A stretch of 64,000 bases of DNA, from the NCBI GenBank assembly GCA_905233465.1, contig CAJOEI010000005.1:62001-126000 (forward strand), given 5' to 3'. The notes beneath the pieces are model-generated. The model was not told the DNA's origin. It saw nothing but the letters and a program-made list of their open reading frames with translations, and did not search any database. The stretch comes from an uncultured Bacteroidaceae bacterium (lineage in GTDB: Bacteria > Bacteroidota > Bacteroidia > Bacteroidales > Bacteroidaceae). The translations under genes and the position numbers were made by a program. Positions 28,100 through 39,096 of this stretch are shown here, in pieces; position 1 is the first letter of the stretch, and the number at the start of each line of letters is the position of its first letter.

Positions 28100-30691
28100 A
28101 TGCAACAACAACGGACCGTTATGCAACATTATCGGATTTTTTGCCGCCTGATGGCAGCTGCTTGGATGTCGTGTATTGCCGTATCGGCATACGGTCGCAC
28201 AGAGGTTGTCGCACCAGCCGACAGCATCAGGACAACAGACATCGAGGAGATTGTTGTCGTGTCCACGCCGAAGGAAGATGCACGCCTCCGGCAACAGCCA
28301 CTGTCATCAACGTCATTCGCCCACGAGCAGATGCTCGAGCGCGGCATAGATGGCGTGACGGGTCTCACGGCCAATGTCCCCAACCTCTTCATCCCCGACT
28401 ATGGTTCGCGCCTCACCACGAGTGTATACATACGTGGTATAGGTTCGCGCACGGGCACGCCTGCTGTGGCTCTGTATGTCGATGGTGTGCCACAGCTCTC
28501 GCCTGCCGGATTTGACTTCAATTTCAGCGGAGTAGACCGCATTGATGTGTTGCGCGGTCCACAGACTACGCTTTACGGCCGCAACTCGATGGGCGGTGTG
28601 ATACGCGTCTACACCAAGAATCCATTCCACTATCAGGGTACAGACATCACGTTGCGTGGCGCAGGCATTCTACATGACGGGTCGGATGTCAGCGGTGCGT
28701 TGCAGCTGACGCACTATCATCGTGTCAGCAACCGCTTTGCCTTCTCTGTGAATCTGTTTTGTGAGGCCGACGGCGGCTACTTCACCAACGAGGCCCGCGA
28801 CGGCGAACGCATTGATACTCAGCAGGATTGCGGCGGGCGCATGCGCTTTGTCATCAAGCCGTCGGAGAATCTCAACATCGACCTCACGGCCTCTCACGAA
28901 TGGTTGCGTCAGGGCGGCTACCCATATGAGTACCGTGGGGTGGTGGGCAACCCGTCGACACCCGACCCCGTGCACGATGTCGGCACCATAGCCTATGACA
29001 ACCGTAGCGGATATCGGCGCAACCTCACCAATGCTGGCCTGACCATTGACAGGCGCTGGAAGCGTGCCACACTGACAAGTGTCACGGGCTTCCAGCATCT
29101 GCATGACAACATGAAGCTTGATCAGGATTTCACAGACCGCAACCTCTACACGCTGCTACAGCGGCAGAATGCCAACACCTTGTCAGAGGAGCTGATTCTC
29201 AAGGGCAGCATTGGCATCGGCCATGCGGCAACGCCCACCACATACTCTTGGCTGCTCGGGGCCACAGCCATGCGCCAATGGCTGAACACCTACGGCCCAG
29301 TCACCTTCCACTCAGATGGCCTCGAATGGCTCAACGGGCTCATCAACCATCAGGCCAGTAGCCATATGCCGACGGTGAAGGGCGAGGAGTATACGATGAA
29401 CTTCATGTTCAACAACAACATCTACGGCACAGAGCTGGATTTCCCAGGCAGCTACGACACACCGACATCCAATCTGGCACTGTTCCATCAGAGTACTTTC
29501 AACAACCTTTTCGGCATAAATGGATTGAATCTCACGGCCGGACTGCGCCTCGACCGCGAACACATGCGGCTGGCCTACGATGCCTACTATTACTTCCACC
29601 AGACATACTCCCTCGGTGGCCGGCTGACATACCCCGATGGTTCCACACGCGACGGGATGACCTTGGTGCCGGAGAGCGAGTTTGACGTAGCCGACCAGAT
29701 TGAAGGTGACATAGACAGGAGCTACGTCAAACTGCTGCCCAAGGTTACGCTGCAGTGGGCTCCTATACGCTCCACTGCCGATGCGCGTCTTTCGGCCCTC
29801 AACATCTATGCCACAGTCTCGCAGGGTTACCGTTCTGGTGGATATAACGTACAGATGTTCAGCGATATACTGCAGGGCCGCATGCAGACGTGCATCCTGC
29901 AGAATGTGACTGCCGTCACACTGCCCGTCGTGCGCCAGCAACCATCGATGCCGGATGTCGCCAAGGCCACTGTGGAGCAGATACTCACCACGATGTCGGC
30001 TGAGAAGGATTATGACATCGATGCGTTGACGTGGTATCAGCCCGAGACCTCATGGAACTACGAGGTTGGAGCGCACCTCACCGCATTCGATGCACGCCTG
30101 CAGGCCGACCTTGCAGCCTTTTGGATGGATACTCGCGACCAGCAGCTGTCGCTGATGACGTCGGGAGGATTAGGACGCGTCACTGTGAATAGCGGCCGCA
30201 GCCGCAGCGTGGGCGCTGAGGTGTCGATGCGTGCGCGCCCAACCGACGGGTTGGACATACAGATGGCCTACGGATACACCGATGCCCGCTTCCGCGAGGA
30301 GGCCGAGACCTATGTGCCTTTTGTGCCGCGCCACACGCTCAGCGTAGGTGCCACACAGACGTGGACGCTCGGTGTCGGACGCACATGTTTCCTGCGCAGC
30401 ATAGCGCTGCATGCCGACTATCGTGCTGCAGGACGAGTATATTGGACTACTGACAACGATGTCTCACAGCCCTTTGCCGGGGTTCTGAATGCCCGTCTCA
30501 CCTTTGTACCTCGCCTGCCTGCCTGGGAGCGCCGGATGAATGGCGGTGTCAATCCGCTGTCAGTGGCCATCTATGCAGAGAACATCCTCTCAACACGCTA
30601 CCAGACCTTCTATTTCGAGACCATGCAACGCAGCTTTGCGCAGTATTGTCGTCCGATGTCCTTTGGCGTTGAGGCACGTATGCAGTTCTGA
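28100..30691 (+). CDS. TonB-dependent outer membrane receptor
   Basis: Plug domain IRGIGSRTGTPAVALYVDGVPQ...VDRIDVLRGPQTTLYGRNSMGGVI; C-terminal barrel ending in F. Confidence 0.94.
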   Translation: MQQQRTVMQHYRIFCRLMAAAWMSCIAVSAYGRTEVVAPADSIRTTDIEEIVVVSTPKEDARLRQQPLSSTSFAHEQMLERGIDGVTGLTANVPNLFIPDYGSRLTTSVYIRGIGSRTGTPAVALYVDGVPQLSPAGFDFNFSGVDRIDVLRGPQTTLYGRNSMGGVIRVYTKNPFHYQGTDITLRGAGILHDGSDVSGALQLTHYHRVSNRFAFSVNLFCEADGGYFTNEARDGERIDTQQDCGGRMRFVIKPSENLNIDLTASHEWLRQGGYPYEYRGVVGNPSTPDPVHDVGTIAYDNRSGYRRNLTNAGLTIDRRWKRATLTSVTGFQHLHDNMKLDQDFTDRNLYTLLQRQNANTLSEELILKGSIGIGHAATPTTYSWLLGATAMRQWLNTYGPVTFHSDGLEWLNGLINHQASSHMPTVKGEEYTMNFMFNNNIYGTELDFPGSYDTPTSNLALFHQSTFNNLFGINGLNLTAGLRLDREHMRLAYDAYYYFHQTYSLGGRLTYPDGSTRDGMTLVPESEFDVADQIEGDIDRSYVKLLPKVTLQWAPIRSTADARLSALNIYATVSQGYRSGGYNVQMFSDILQGRMQTCILQNVTAVTLPVVRQQPSMPDVAKATVEQILTTMSAEKDYDIDALTWYQPETSWNYEVGAHLTAFDARLQADLAAFWMDTRDQQLSLMTSGGLGRVTVNSGRSRSVGAEVSMRARPTDGLDIQMAYGYTDARFREEAETYVPFVPRHTLSVGATQTWTLGVGRTCFLRSIALHADYRAAGRVYWTTDNDVSQPFAGVLNARLTFVPRLPAWERRMNGGVNPLSVAIYAENILSTRYQTFYFETMQRSFAQYCRPMSFGVEARMQF

Positions 30692-30796
30692 GCAGTTTTT
30701 GCACTTTTGAATCAACGTATATCAACGTTTTTGTTTTTTCTCAGTAAGATTCAGAAACTTTTTGTGGTTTTGCTTGCGTATTCCGCTAAAATACAC

Positions 30797-30804
30797 TACT
30801 TTTG
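30797..30804 (+). promoter_or_regulatory. Putative -7 element TACTTTTG for the rimP-nusA-infB operon
   Basis: ATACACTACTTTTGCACC about 135 nt upstream of rimP. Confidence 0.55.
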
Positions 30805-30860
30805 CACCGCAAAGATGAAGCGAGGGGCCGCAGGGTTCTTCGCTTCAACATTAGAAAACC

Positions 30861-30920
30861 ATGTACTCCAACCGCAAACGACTGTGGCACTACGGCTGCA
30901 AGTCATTGCGTAACAAGTAA
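30861..30920 (+). CDS. Possible 19-aa leader ORF MYSNRKRLWHYGCKSLRNK
   Basis: ATG...TAA in the rimP leader, strongly basic peptide, ends 19 nt before rimP. Confidence 0.3.
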   Translation: MYSNRKRLWHYGCKSLRNK

Positions 30921-30939
30921 ATAACTACAACAACGACAG

Positions 30940-31407
30940 ATGATTGAAGCATCCAAAGTGAGAGAGCTGGTGGGCCAGTGGCTTGCCGGCAAAGACTATT
31001 TTCTTACAGATCTCAGCGTGACACCTGACAACTGTATCACCGTCGAAATCGACCACAAAGAAGGTGTGTGGATTGACGATTGTGTGCAACTGTCACGCTA
31101 CATCGAAGACCACCTCTCGCGCGACGAGGAGGATTATGAGCTCGAAGTGGGCAGTGCTGGTCTGGGACAGCCATTCAAGGTGCAGCGCCAGTGGGACAAC
31201 CATGTCGGCAAGCAGGTGGAAGTCATCACCGTCGATGGACGCAAGGTCTGTGGCATGCTCACAGATGTCAACGCCGAACAGGTGACGCTGTCCGTGCCCA
31301 CCAAGATGACGCTGCCAGGGCGCAAGCGTCCCGTGGTGCAGGATGTGGCAAACAACATACCTATGTCCGAAGTCAAGAGCGGCAGGTACATCATTGATTA
31401 CAAATAA
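30940..31407 (+). CDS. rimP: Ribosome maturation factor
   Basis: YELEVGSAGLGQPFK and position before nusA. Confidence 0.93.
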   Translation: MIEASKVRELVGQWLAGKDYFLTDLSVTPDNCITVEIDHKEGVWIDDCVQLSRYIEDHLSRDEEDYELEVGSAGLGQPFKVQRQWDNHVGKQVEVITVDGRKVCGMLTDVNAEQVTLSVPTKMTLPGRKRPVVQDVANNIPMSEVKSGRYIIDYK

Positions 31408-31419
31408 ATACACACAAAT

Positions 31420-32712
31420 ATGGCAAAGAAAAACAATCAGCTAATTGAGACCTTCGCCGAATTCAAGGAGACGAAGAACATCGACCGCGCTACACTCGTC
31501 AGCGTGCTCGAGGAGAGCTTCCGCAGCGTCATCGCCAAGATGCTCGGCACCGACGAGAACTATGATGTCATTGTCAATCCCGACAAGGGCGACTTCGAGA
31601 TCTATCGCAACCGCACTGTCGTGGAAGACGGCACAGTGACAGACCCCAACATGCAGATCAGCCTCTCAGAGGCACGCGAGATTGCAGACGACTATGAGGT
31701 CGGAGAAGACGTCTCCGAGCCCGTGGACTTCTCCAAGTTCGGACGACGTGCCATACTGACGTTGCGTCAGACACTGGCATCGAAGATTCTCGAACTGGAG
31801 CACGATGCTCTATATAATAAGTATGTCGAGCGCGTTGGAGAAGTTATCTCCGCCGAGGTCTACCAGGTGTGGCACAAGGAAGTGCTGCTGCTGGATGAGG
31901 ACGGCAACGAGCTGCTGCTGCCGAAGGGCGAGCAGATTCCGGGCGACTTCTTCCGCAAGGGTGAGCCGGCACGCGCCGTGGTGGCACGCGTGGACAACAG
32001 CACCGGCAACCCGAAGATTATTCTTTCACGTACCAGCCCCGTGTTCCTGCAGAGATTGTTGGAGAACGAGGTGCCCGAGATTGCCGAAGGCATCATCGCC
32101 GTACGCAAGATTGCACGTGTGCCCGGCGAACGCGCAAAGATTGCTGTCGAGAGTTTCGACGACCGCGTTGACCCAGTAGGTGCTTGCGTGGGTGTGCGTG
32201 GCAGCCGTGTACATGGCATTGTACGTGAGTTGCGCGGAGAGAACCTGGATGTCATACAGTGGACCAACAACCCGCAGCTGCTCATAGCTCGTGCTCTCGG
32301 ACCGGCAGAGGTCAACAGCATCAACCTCGACCCAGAGACAAAGCATTGCGAAGTGTACCTCAACCCCGACCAGGTCTCGCTGGCTATCGGCAAGGGTGGC
32401 CTGAACATACGTCTGGCCTCGATGCTCACCGACACAGTGATAGATGTATATCGCGAACTGCCCGAGGGCGAGTCTGACGAGCTGGAGGATGACATACATC
32501 TCGACGACTTCAAGGATGAAATCGACGAATGGGTCATCGAGGAGCTCAAGAACAACGGATGGACCACGGCACGTGCCGTGCTCGAGGCACCACGCGAGAT
32601 GCTCATACAACGTGCTGATCTCGAAGAAGAAACGGTTGACGAAGTGCTGCGCATACTGCGTCAGGAGTTTGCCGATGAGGAAGAGACAAGTCAAACTCCT
32701 ACGGAGAGTTGA
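31420..32712 (+). CDS. nusA: Transcription termination/antitermination factor
   Basis: S1/KH domains, DPVGACVGVRGSRVHGIVRELRGENLDVIQW. Confidence 0.96.
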   Translation: MAKKNNQLIETFAEFKETKNIDRATLVSVLEESFRSVIAKMLGTDENYDVIVNPDKGDFEIYRNRTVVEDGTVTDPNMQISLSEAREIADDYEVGEDVSEPVDFSKFGRRAILTLRQTLASKILELEHDALYNKYVERVGEVISAEVYQVWHKEVLLLDEDGNELLLPKGEQIPGDFFRKGEPARAVVARVDNSTGNPKIILSRTSPVFLQRLLENEVPEIAEGIIAVRKIARVPGERAKIAVESFDDRVDPVGACVGVRGSRVHGIVRELRGENLDVIQWTNNPQLLIARALGPAEVNSINLDPETKHCEVYLNPDQVSLAIGKGGLNIRLASMLTDTVIDVYRELPEGESDELEDDIHLDDFKDEIDEWVIEELKNNGWTTARAVLEAPREMLIQRADLEEETVDEVLRILRQEFADEEETSQTPTES

Positions 32713-32757
32713 TAGTGTGTCCAATTTTTTATTACATTATCAATTAAGAAATCGTTT

Positions 32758-35721
32758 ATGCCAATAAGAATAAATAAGGTCACAAAGGAATGCAACGTAG
32801 GATTGCAGACACTCGTTGATTTCCTGCACAAAAAGGGATTTGACGATGTAGAGGCTAATCCCGCTGCACGTATTACTGACGAACAATATGCCCTTGTGCA
32901 AGCAGAGTTCAATAAGGACAAGGGTGTGCGCTCGCAGGTGGAGCAGATGCAGGCCGCACGCAAGAACAAAGAGCGCAAAGAGGTCATCATGCTCACCGAC
33001 AACGATGAGGTGTTGCCCGTGACTGAGGTGAAGAAGCCCAAAGTTGTTGGACGCATAGACCTCAACTCCAAGGGTGAGCCTGTGGCAAAGTCCAAGCCTG
33101 CGACAGAGGATGTTGCACCCGAGAAGCCCGTGAAGCAGCCCAAAGCAAATGTGGCAGCGGCTCCAGAGGCATCCGCACAGCAGGCCAAGGAGACAAAGGC
33201 TGCTGCAACAGAGGCACCAGCTACCAAGCCTGAGCAGCAGAAACAACAAGAGCCGAAGCCCGAGCAGGCAACAGACCCGCATAAGGACAAGCCCGCCGAA
33301 GCCGCAACAGCCAAGGAGGAGCCTAAGCAGCAACCTCAAGCACAGGCCCATGTTGACACAGCCTCCACACCTGAGGGTCAAGTCTCTGACACTGTGTCAT
33401 CAAGCTCAGAGGCACAGCAGCCCAAGAAGAAGCAGAAGCAGCAGATTATTGGTGAGGAGGTGGATGGCGTCTTCAGACTGAAGACACCCGTGGAACCTCC
33501 TGTCACGCTGAACATCAAGGGACATATAGACCTCGACTCGCTGAACCAAAGCACGCGTCCGTCGCGCAAGAAGCGCAAGCGTGGAGGCGCAGCCAATTTA
33601 GCTGCCGGAGCATCGGCTGCCGGTGAGGGCAAGCGACAGAAGAAACGCGGAGAGCGTGTGGACATCAATGCCGTTGCCAAGGAGCAAGGGCAAAACGCCT
33701 CGCCGAAGAAGAACAAGGGCGGCAACGCACATCAGCAGCAACAGGCCGAGAATTCTGGTAAGAACCGCAAGCGCAAGAACCAGCCCAAGCAGGAACCTAT
33801 CATACAGGAGCAGAGCGACGAAGAGGTTGCAAAGCAGGTGCGCGAGACACTGGCACGACTCACAGCCGGCAAGAACAAGGTGCTGGGCAAGGGTGCTAAA
33901 TACCGTCGCGAGAAACGCGACAACATCCGTGCTGGATTGGAGCATGAGATGGAAGTCGCAGAACAGGAAGCCAAGATACTCAAACTCACCGAGTTCGTCA
34001 CGGCCAACGAGCTGGCAACCATGATGGGTGTGCCAGTGACGCAGGTCATCGGACAGTGCATGAGCATCGGAGTGATGGTCAGCATCAACCAGCGCATGGA
34101 CCGCGAGACCATCGACTTGGTGGCAGATTCCTTTGGATTCCAGACAGAGTTTGTCAGCGCTGATGTCAGCGAGGCTGTCACCGAAGAAGCCGACGACGAG
34201 GCAGACCTCGTTCCACGCGCACCCATCGTCACAGTTATGGGCCACGTTGACCACGGTAAGACCTCGCTGCTCGACTACATACGCAAGACAAACGTCATCG
34301 CAGGTGAAGCTGGTGGCATCACACAGCACATCGGTGCATACAACGTGCGACTTGACGACGGGCGTCATATCACATTCCTCGATACACCTGGACATGAGGC
34401 TTTCACTGCTATGCGTGCACGTGGTGCTCAGGTCACCGACGTGGCCATCATCATCATCGCTGCCGATGATGACATTATGCCACAGACCAAGGAGGCCATT
34501 AACCATGCTGTCGCTGCTGGCGTGCCGATAGTCTTCGCGATAAACAAGATAGACAAACCGGCTGCCAATCCCGAGAAGATAAAGGAACACCTCGCACAGA
34601 TGAACTTCCTCGTTGAGGACTGGGGAGGTAAATACCAAAGCCAGGACATCAGCGCCAAGAAGGGCATGGGCGTTCCCGAACTCATGGAGAAAGTGCTGCT
34701 TGAGGCTGAGATGCTCGACCTCAAAGCCAACCCCAACCGCAAGGGAACAGGCTCCATCATCGAGTCCTCTCTCGACAAGGGCAGAGGCTATGTCGCAACT
34801 GTCTTGTGCTCAAATGGCACACTGCGCGTCGGAGATATTCTCCTTGCCGGCACCAACTATGGACGCATCAAGGCCATGTTCAACGAACGTGGACAGCGCA
34901 TCAAGGAGATTGGACCGTCAGAGGCCGCAACTGTGCTCGGACTCAATGGCGCACCGCAGGCTGGCGACACCTTCCACGTCATGAACAGCGATCAGGAAGC
35001 TCGAGAGATTGCAGGCAAGCGCGAACAGTTGGCACGAGAGCAGGGATTGCGCACACAGACACACCTCACACTCGAGGAAATCGGACGACGCATCGAGCAA
35101 GGCGGATTCCAGGAACTCAACGTCATCGTCAAGGGCGATGTCGATGGCTCCATCGAGGCTCTCGCCGACTCACTCATCAAGCTCTCAACAGAGAAGATTG
35201 CCGTCAACGTCATTCACAAGGCCGTGGGTCAGATCAGCGAGAACGATGTCTCGCTCGCAGCAGCATCAGATGCCATCATCGTTGCCTTCCAGGTGCGACC
35301 CTCCGCACAGGCACGCAGGGCTGCCGAGCAGCAAGGCGTGGAGATACGCACATACAGCATCATCTACGATGCCATCGAGGAGGTCAAGGAAGCCATGGAA
35401 GGTATGCTCGCACCCGAACTCAAGGAGGAAGTCACAGCACAACTCGAAGTCCGTCAGGTGTTCCACATCTCCAAGGTCGGTACTGTGGCTGGTGCATACG
35501 TTATTGACGGCAAGGTCAGCCGTTCCAACAAGGCACGCGTCATTCGCGACGGCATCGTCATTCACACCGGAGCCATCGATGCACTCAAGCGCTTTAAGGA
35601 TGATGTCAAGGAGGTAAGCACAAACTTCGAGTGCGGTATCTCGCTTGTCAACTTCAGCGACATCCGAGAAGGCGACACCATCGAGACATTCCAGGAGATT
35701 GAAGTCAAGGCAAAACTGTGA
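32758..35721 (+). CDS. infB: Translation initiation factor IF-2
   Basis: [43 protein letters not shown]. Confidence 0.97.
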   Translation: MPIRINKVTKECNVGLQTLVDFLHKKGFDDVEANPAARITDEQYALVQAEFNKDKGVRSQVEQMQAARKNKERKEVIMLTDNDEVLPVTEVKKPKVVGRIDLNSKGEPVAKSKPATEDVAPEKPVKQPKANVAAAPEASAQQAKETKAAATEAPATKPEQQKQQEPKPEQATDPHKDKPAEAATAKEEPKQQPQAQAHVDTASTPEGQVSDTVSSSSEAQQPKKKQKQQIIGEEVDGVFRLKTPVEPPVTLNIKGHIDLDSLNQSTRPSRKKRKRGGAANLAAGASAAGEGKRQKKRGERVDINAVAKEQGQNASPKKNKGGNAHQQQQAENSGKNRKRKNQPKQEPIIQEQSDEEVAKQVRETLARLTAGKNKVLGKGAKYRREKRDNIRAGLEHEMEVAEQEAKILKLTEFVTANELATMMGVPVTQVIGQCMSIGVMVSINQRMDRETIDLVADSFGFQTEFVSADVSEAVTEEADDEADLVPRAPIVTVMGHVDHGKTSLLDYIRKTNVIAGEAGGITQHIGAYNVRLDDGRHITFLDTPGHEAFTAMRARGAQVTDVAIIIIAADDDIMPQTKEAINHAVAAGVPIVFAINKIDKPAANPEKIKEHLAQMNFLVEDWGGKYQSQDISAKKGMGVPELMEKVLLEAEMLDLKANPNRKGTGSIIESSLDKGRGYVATVLCSNGTLRVGDILLAGTNYGRIKAMFNERGQRIKEIGPSEAATVLGLNGAPQAGDTFHVMNSDQEAREIAGKREQLAREQGLRTQTHLTLEEIGRRIEQGGFQELNVIVKGDVDGSIEALADSLIKLSTEKIAVNVIHKAVGQISENDVSLAAASDAIIVAFQVRPSAQARRAAEQQGVEIRTYSIIYDAIEEVKEAMEGMLAPELKEEVTAQLEVRQVFHISKVGTVAGAYVIDGKVSRSNKARVIRDGIVIHTGAIDALKRFKDDVKEVSTNFECGISLVNFSDIREGDTIETFQEIEVKAKL

Positions 35722-36209
35722 ACGGTTTCGACATTCTCTTCTTTCTCGTGCTCATAGCAGCAGCATGGAAAGGGTGGCATAGCGGAGTCATACAGCAGGC
35801 ATTGGGTCTTATTGGAGTATTCCTTGGACTTTATGTCGCACGCATGCTTTATGCACAGGTCGGCTATCAGCTTGCACCCCACATTGGCACATCGCCCAGC
35901 ATCGCCAGCATACTGGCCTTCATCTTGATATGGATCGGAGTGCCCATACTCCTGTGGGTACTTGGATCATTGCTCACCCAGTTTCTCGACTGGACAGGAT
36001 TGGGAGGCATCAACAAGGGGGCCGGACTTGTCCTCAGCCTCATCAAGTATGCCCTGATACTCGGAGCATTGTGCAACGTCCTCGCAATAACACATCTCGT
36101 CACGCCAGAAGCACAGCAGCATTCCATACTCTTCGAACCGCTGCGCCAGACAACAGCAATAGCATTCGACCTCGCCATCTCACAGTGGAGAGGAGCACAA
36201 GCACCATAG
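35718..36209 (+). CDS. CvpA family membrane protein (GTG start, overlaps infB stop)
   Basis: Four TM segments, [24 protein letters not shown]. Confidence 0.85.
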   Translation: MNGFDILFFLVLIAAAWKGWHSGVIQQALGLIGVFLGLYVARMLYAQVGYQLAPHIGTSPSIASILAFILIWIGVPILLWVLGSLLTQFLDWTGLGGINKGAGLVLSLIKYALILGALCNVLAITHLVTPEAQQHSILFEPLRQTTAIAFDLAISQWRGAQAP

Positions 36210-36218
36210 CCAGCGCAT

Positions 36219-37715
36219 ATGAGTAACAACGTAGTCAAGCAGATAGCCCAACAAGCATACGCCTATGGCTTTACCACAGACGTAGAGACTGAAATCATCG
36301 ACCGTGGCCTCACAGAGGACACGGTGCGACTCATCTCCCAGAAGAAGGGAGAACCGCAGTGGCTGCTGCAGTTCCGTCTCGATGCCTTCCGCACTTGGCA
36401 GCACATGAAGCAACCACAGTGGGGGCATCTCAACATGCCACCTATCGACTACCAAGCTATCTCCTACTACGCCGACCCGACAAAGCGCAAAACAGCACCC
36501 TCTGCCACCTCCACGGGCAGTGTGCCCGGCGGTTCCGCCGCTGAGACATCCACCCCATCAATAGACGACATCGATCCCGAGCTCATGCGCACATTCGACA
36601 AGCTCGGCATACCACTCGAGGAGCGCCTCGCCCTCAGCGGGACAGCCGTCGATGCCGTCATGGACTCCGTCAGCGTTAAGACCACATTCCGCGAGCAACT
36701 CGCCCGACAAGGCATCATCTTCTGCAGCATCAGCGAAGCTGTACGCCAATATCCCGACTTGGTGCGCAAGTACCTCGGCACCGTCGTGCCGCCACGCGAC
36801 AACTTCTTTGCTGCCCTCAACTCGGCAGTGTTCTCTGATGGCAGCTTTGCATACATACCCAAAGGCGTCCGATGTCCCATGGAGCTCAGCACATACTTCC
36901 GCATCAACGCACGTGGCACTGGACAATTTGAGCGAACACTCATCGTCTGCGACGAAGGAGCATACGTCTCCTATCTTGAAGGATGCACAGCACCTATGCG
37001 CGACGAAAACCAGCTACATGCCGCCATCGTCGAGATCATCGTTGAGCAGGACGCACAAGTCAAGTACAGCACCGTACAAAACTGGTATCCTGGTGACAAA
37101 AACGGACAAGGCGGAGTCCTCAATCTCGTCACCAAGCGTGGACACCTGCGCGGACCACGGGCACGACTCTCATGGACACAGGTTGAGACGGGTTCAGCCA
37201 TCACATGGAAATACCCCTCGTGCATCCTTGCCGGTGAGGGCTCACAAGCCGAGTTCTATAGCGTCGCCGTCACCAACAACCTTCAGCAGGCCGACACAGG
37301 AACCAAGATGATACATCTTGCGCCAAACACCACATCCACCATCATCAGCAAAGGTATCAGTGCTGGACACTCGCAGAACAGCTACCGCGGACTCGTGCGC
37401 ATCGCCCCGGCAGCCACAGGCGCACGCAACTACAGCTCATGCGACAGCCTGCTGCTATCATCCACATCCGGAGCACATACGTTCCCATACATCGACTCCC
37501 GATGTCCAGATGCCATCGTCGAGCACGAAGCCACAACATCACGCATCAGCGAGGAGCAACTTTTCTATTGTCAGCAGCGAGGCATGTCCACCGAGGACGC
37601 CGTTGCACTCATCGTCAACGGATACGCACGCGACGTAATCACTAAGCTCCCAATGGAGTTCGCGGTAGAAGCACAAAAACTACTCGCTGTCACACTCGAG
37701 GGAACCGTAGGATAA
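36219..37715 (+). CDS. sufB: Fe-S cluster assembly protein SufB
   Basis: [48 protein letters not shown]. Confidence 0.95.
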   Translation: MSNNVVKQIAQQAYAYGFTTDVETEIIDRGLTEDTVRLISQKKGEPQWLLQFRLDAFRTWQHMKQPQWGHLNMPPIDYQAISYYADPTKRKTAPSATSTGSVPGGSAAETSTPSIDDIDPELMRTFDKLGIPLEERLALSGTAVDAVMDSVSVKTTFREQLARQGIIFCSISEAVRQYPDLVRKYLGTVVPPRDNFFAALNSAVFSDGSFAYIPKGVRCPMELSTYFRINARGTGQFERTLIVCDEGAYVSYLEGCTAPMRDENQLHAAIVEIIVEQDAQVKYSTVQNWYPGDKNGQGGVLNLVTKRGHLRGPRARLSWTQVETGSAITWKYPSCILAGEGSQAEFYSVAVTNNLQQADTGTKMIHLAPNTTSTIISKGISAGHSQNSYRGLVRIAPAATGARNYSSCDSLLLSSTSGAHTFPYIDSRCPDAIVEHEATTSRISEEQLFYCQQRGMSTEDAVALIVNGYARDVITKLPMEFAVEAQKLLAVTLEGTVG

Positions 37716-37737
37716 CGCTTAAAACTGAGCCATATCC

Positions 37738-39096
37738 CTATAATTCCGAGATGAAGATGCTGGCTATGGCTATCGGAGCAAGCCATCGTATGAGGAAGAG
37801 GAAGGATGGCACGACGAATCTCGGTAGGTGTAGCGTCCCATTATTAGTCAACTCTTCTTCTACCACCTTGCGCGGCAGCCGCCATCCCACAAACACACTC
37901 AGCACAATGCCGCTCAGAGGCATAATCCACATCGCCGTGACATCGTTAAAAGCGTCGAAAATAGTGCGTCCAGCCAACGGGCGGAAGTCAGCAAGCGGTC
38001 CGAAGGACAACGAGCATAGCGAACCAAGTAATATTGCGGCGACAGTCATATAGCTGGCAGCACGTCGACGCGAGATATGATATCGGTCGTAGAAGAATGC
38101 CGTCACCTCTTCATGCATAGATATTGTACTTGTCAGTGCTGCCAACACCAATAGCAAGTAGAACATCAACGAGAACACATACCCAAGCACTGGGGCATGT
38201 GAGAAGATGTTGTTGAAGATGCTCGGCAGGGTGACGAACACAAGTCCCGGTCCAGCATCGGGCCCGACATCGCTAACGCTGAACACAGCAGGGAAGATGA
38301 TGAAACCACTGATTATTGCTACAAGCGTATCCAGTCCCACAACGTTGGCAGCTGTCTTCACCAACGGCACATCACTCTTGAAATAGCTGGCGTATGTGCT
38401 CAGGCAACCTATGGCTATGCTCAGCGAGAAGAATGCTTGACCAAGTGCACTGAGCAACACAGAGGGAGTGATTTTCGTGAAGTCCGGATATAGCAGGAAC
38501 TGCAGTCCCTGTTTAGCTCCAGGCATCAACATGCTGCCCACTGCCAGCATGAGCATCAACACGAGCAGCAGAGGCATCAACAATTTGGAGAAACGTTCTA
38601 TTCCGTTCTGCACACCACGTTCGATAACCACGTGCGTGATGAGCAGGAAGACAACAGTATACACCAGCGGGGGTATGGCCGAGCCGCTGAAATCTGCAAA
38701 AAATGCAGTTGCATCAGTCACTCGGGACAGTTGACCAGTGAATGCCGACATGCAAAATTTAAGTATCCAGCCTGCCACGACACTGTAGTAGCTCAAGATA
38801 AGCGTGACACACAACATGCCGGCGTAGCCAGTAAGATACCAAGGCTGTCGTGGAGCCAACTGCTCATAGGCTGACGCAATATTGGTGTGTGTGCGCCGAC
38901 CAATGATGAACTCTGCCGTCATCATAGGCACGCCCAGCAGAATCACACACAACAGGTATACGACGATAAATGCTCCACCACCGTTCTCACCAGTCTCAAC
39001 AGGGAAGCGCCATATATTGCCAAGACCCACAGCAGAACCTGCTGTGGCCAGAACAATGCCCAACTTTGACTTAAAGTTACCTCTATCGGAGTTCAT
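37738..39096 (-). CDS. Sodium:neurotransmitter symporter (NSS) family transporter
   Basis: KLGIVLATAGSAVGLGNIWRFPVETGENGGGAF. Confidence 0.93.
   Translation of the reverse strand: MNSDRGNFKSKLGIVLATAGSAVGLGNIWRFPVETGENGGGAFIVVYLLCVILLGVPMMTAEFIIGRRTHTNIASAYEQLAPRQPWYLTGYAGMLCVTLILSYYSVVAGWILKFCMSAFTGQLSRVTDATAFFADFSGSAIPPLVYTVVFLLITHVVIERGVQNGIERFSKLLMPLLLVLMLMLAVGSMLMPGAKQGLQFLLYPDFTKITPSVLLSALGQAFFSLSIAIGCLSTYASYFKSDVPLVKTAANVVGLDTLVAIISGFIIFPAVFSVSDVGPDAGPGLVFVTLPSIFNNIFSHAPVLGYVFSLMFYLLLVLAALTSTISMHEEVTAFFYDRYHISRRRAASYMTVAAILLGSLCSLSFGPLADFRPLAGRTIFDAFNDVTAMWIMPLSGIVLSVFVGWRLPRKVVEEELTNNGTLHLPRFVVPSFLFLIRWLAPIAIASIFISEL

Noticed and set aside
32758-34200. Low-complexity N-terminal half of IF-2 as something unusual
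   Set aside because: Long Lys/Glu/Ala/Gln-rich N-terminal extensions are normal for IF-2 in this phylum
33598-34638. 346-aa minus-strand ORF opposite infB
   Set aside because: Antisense shadow of the IF-2 gene; no recognisable domain
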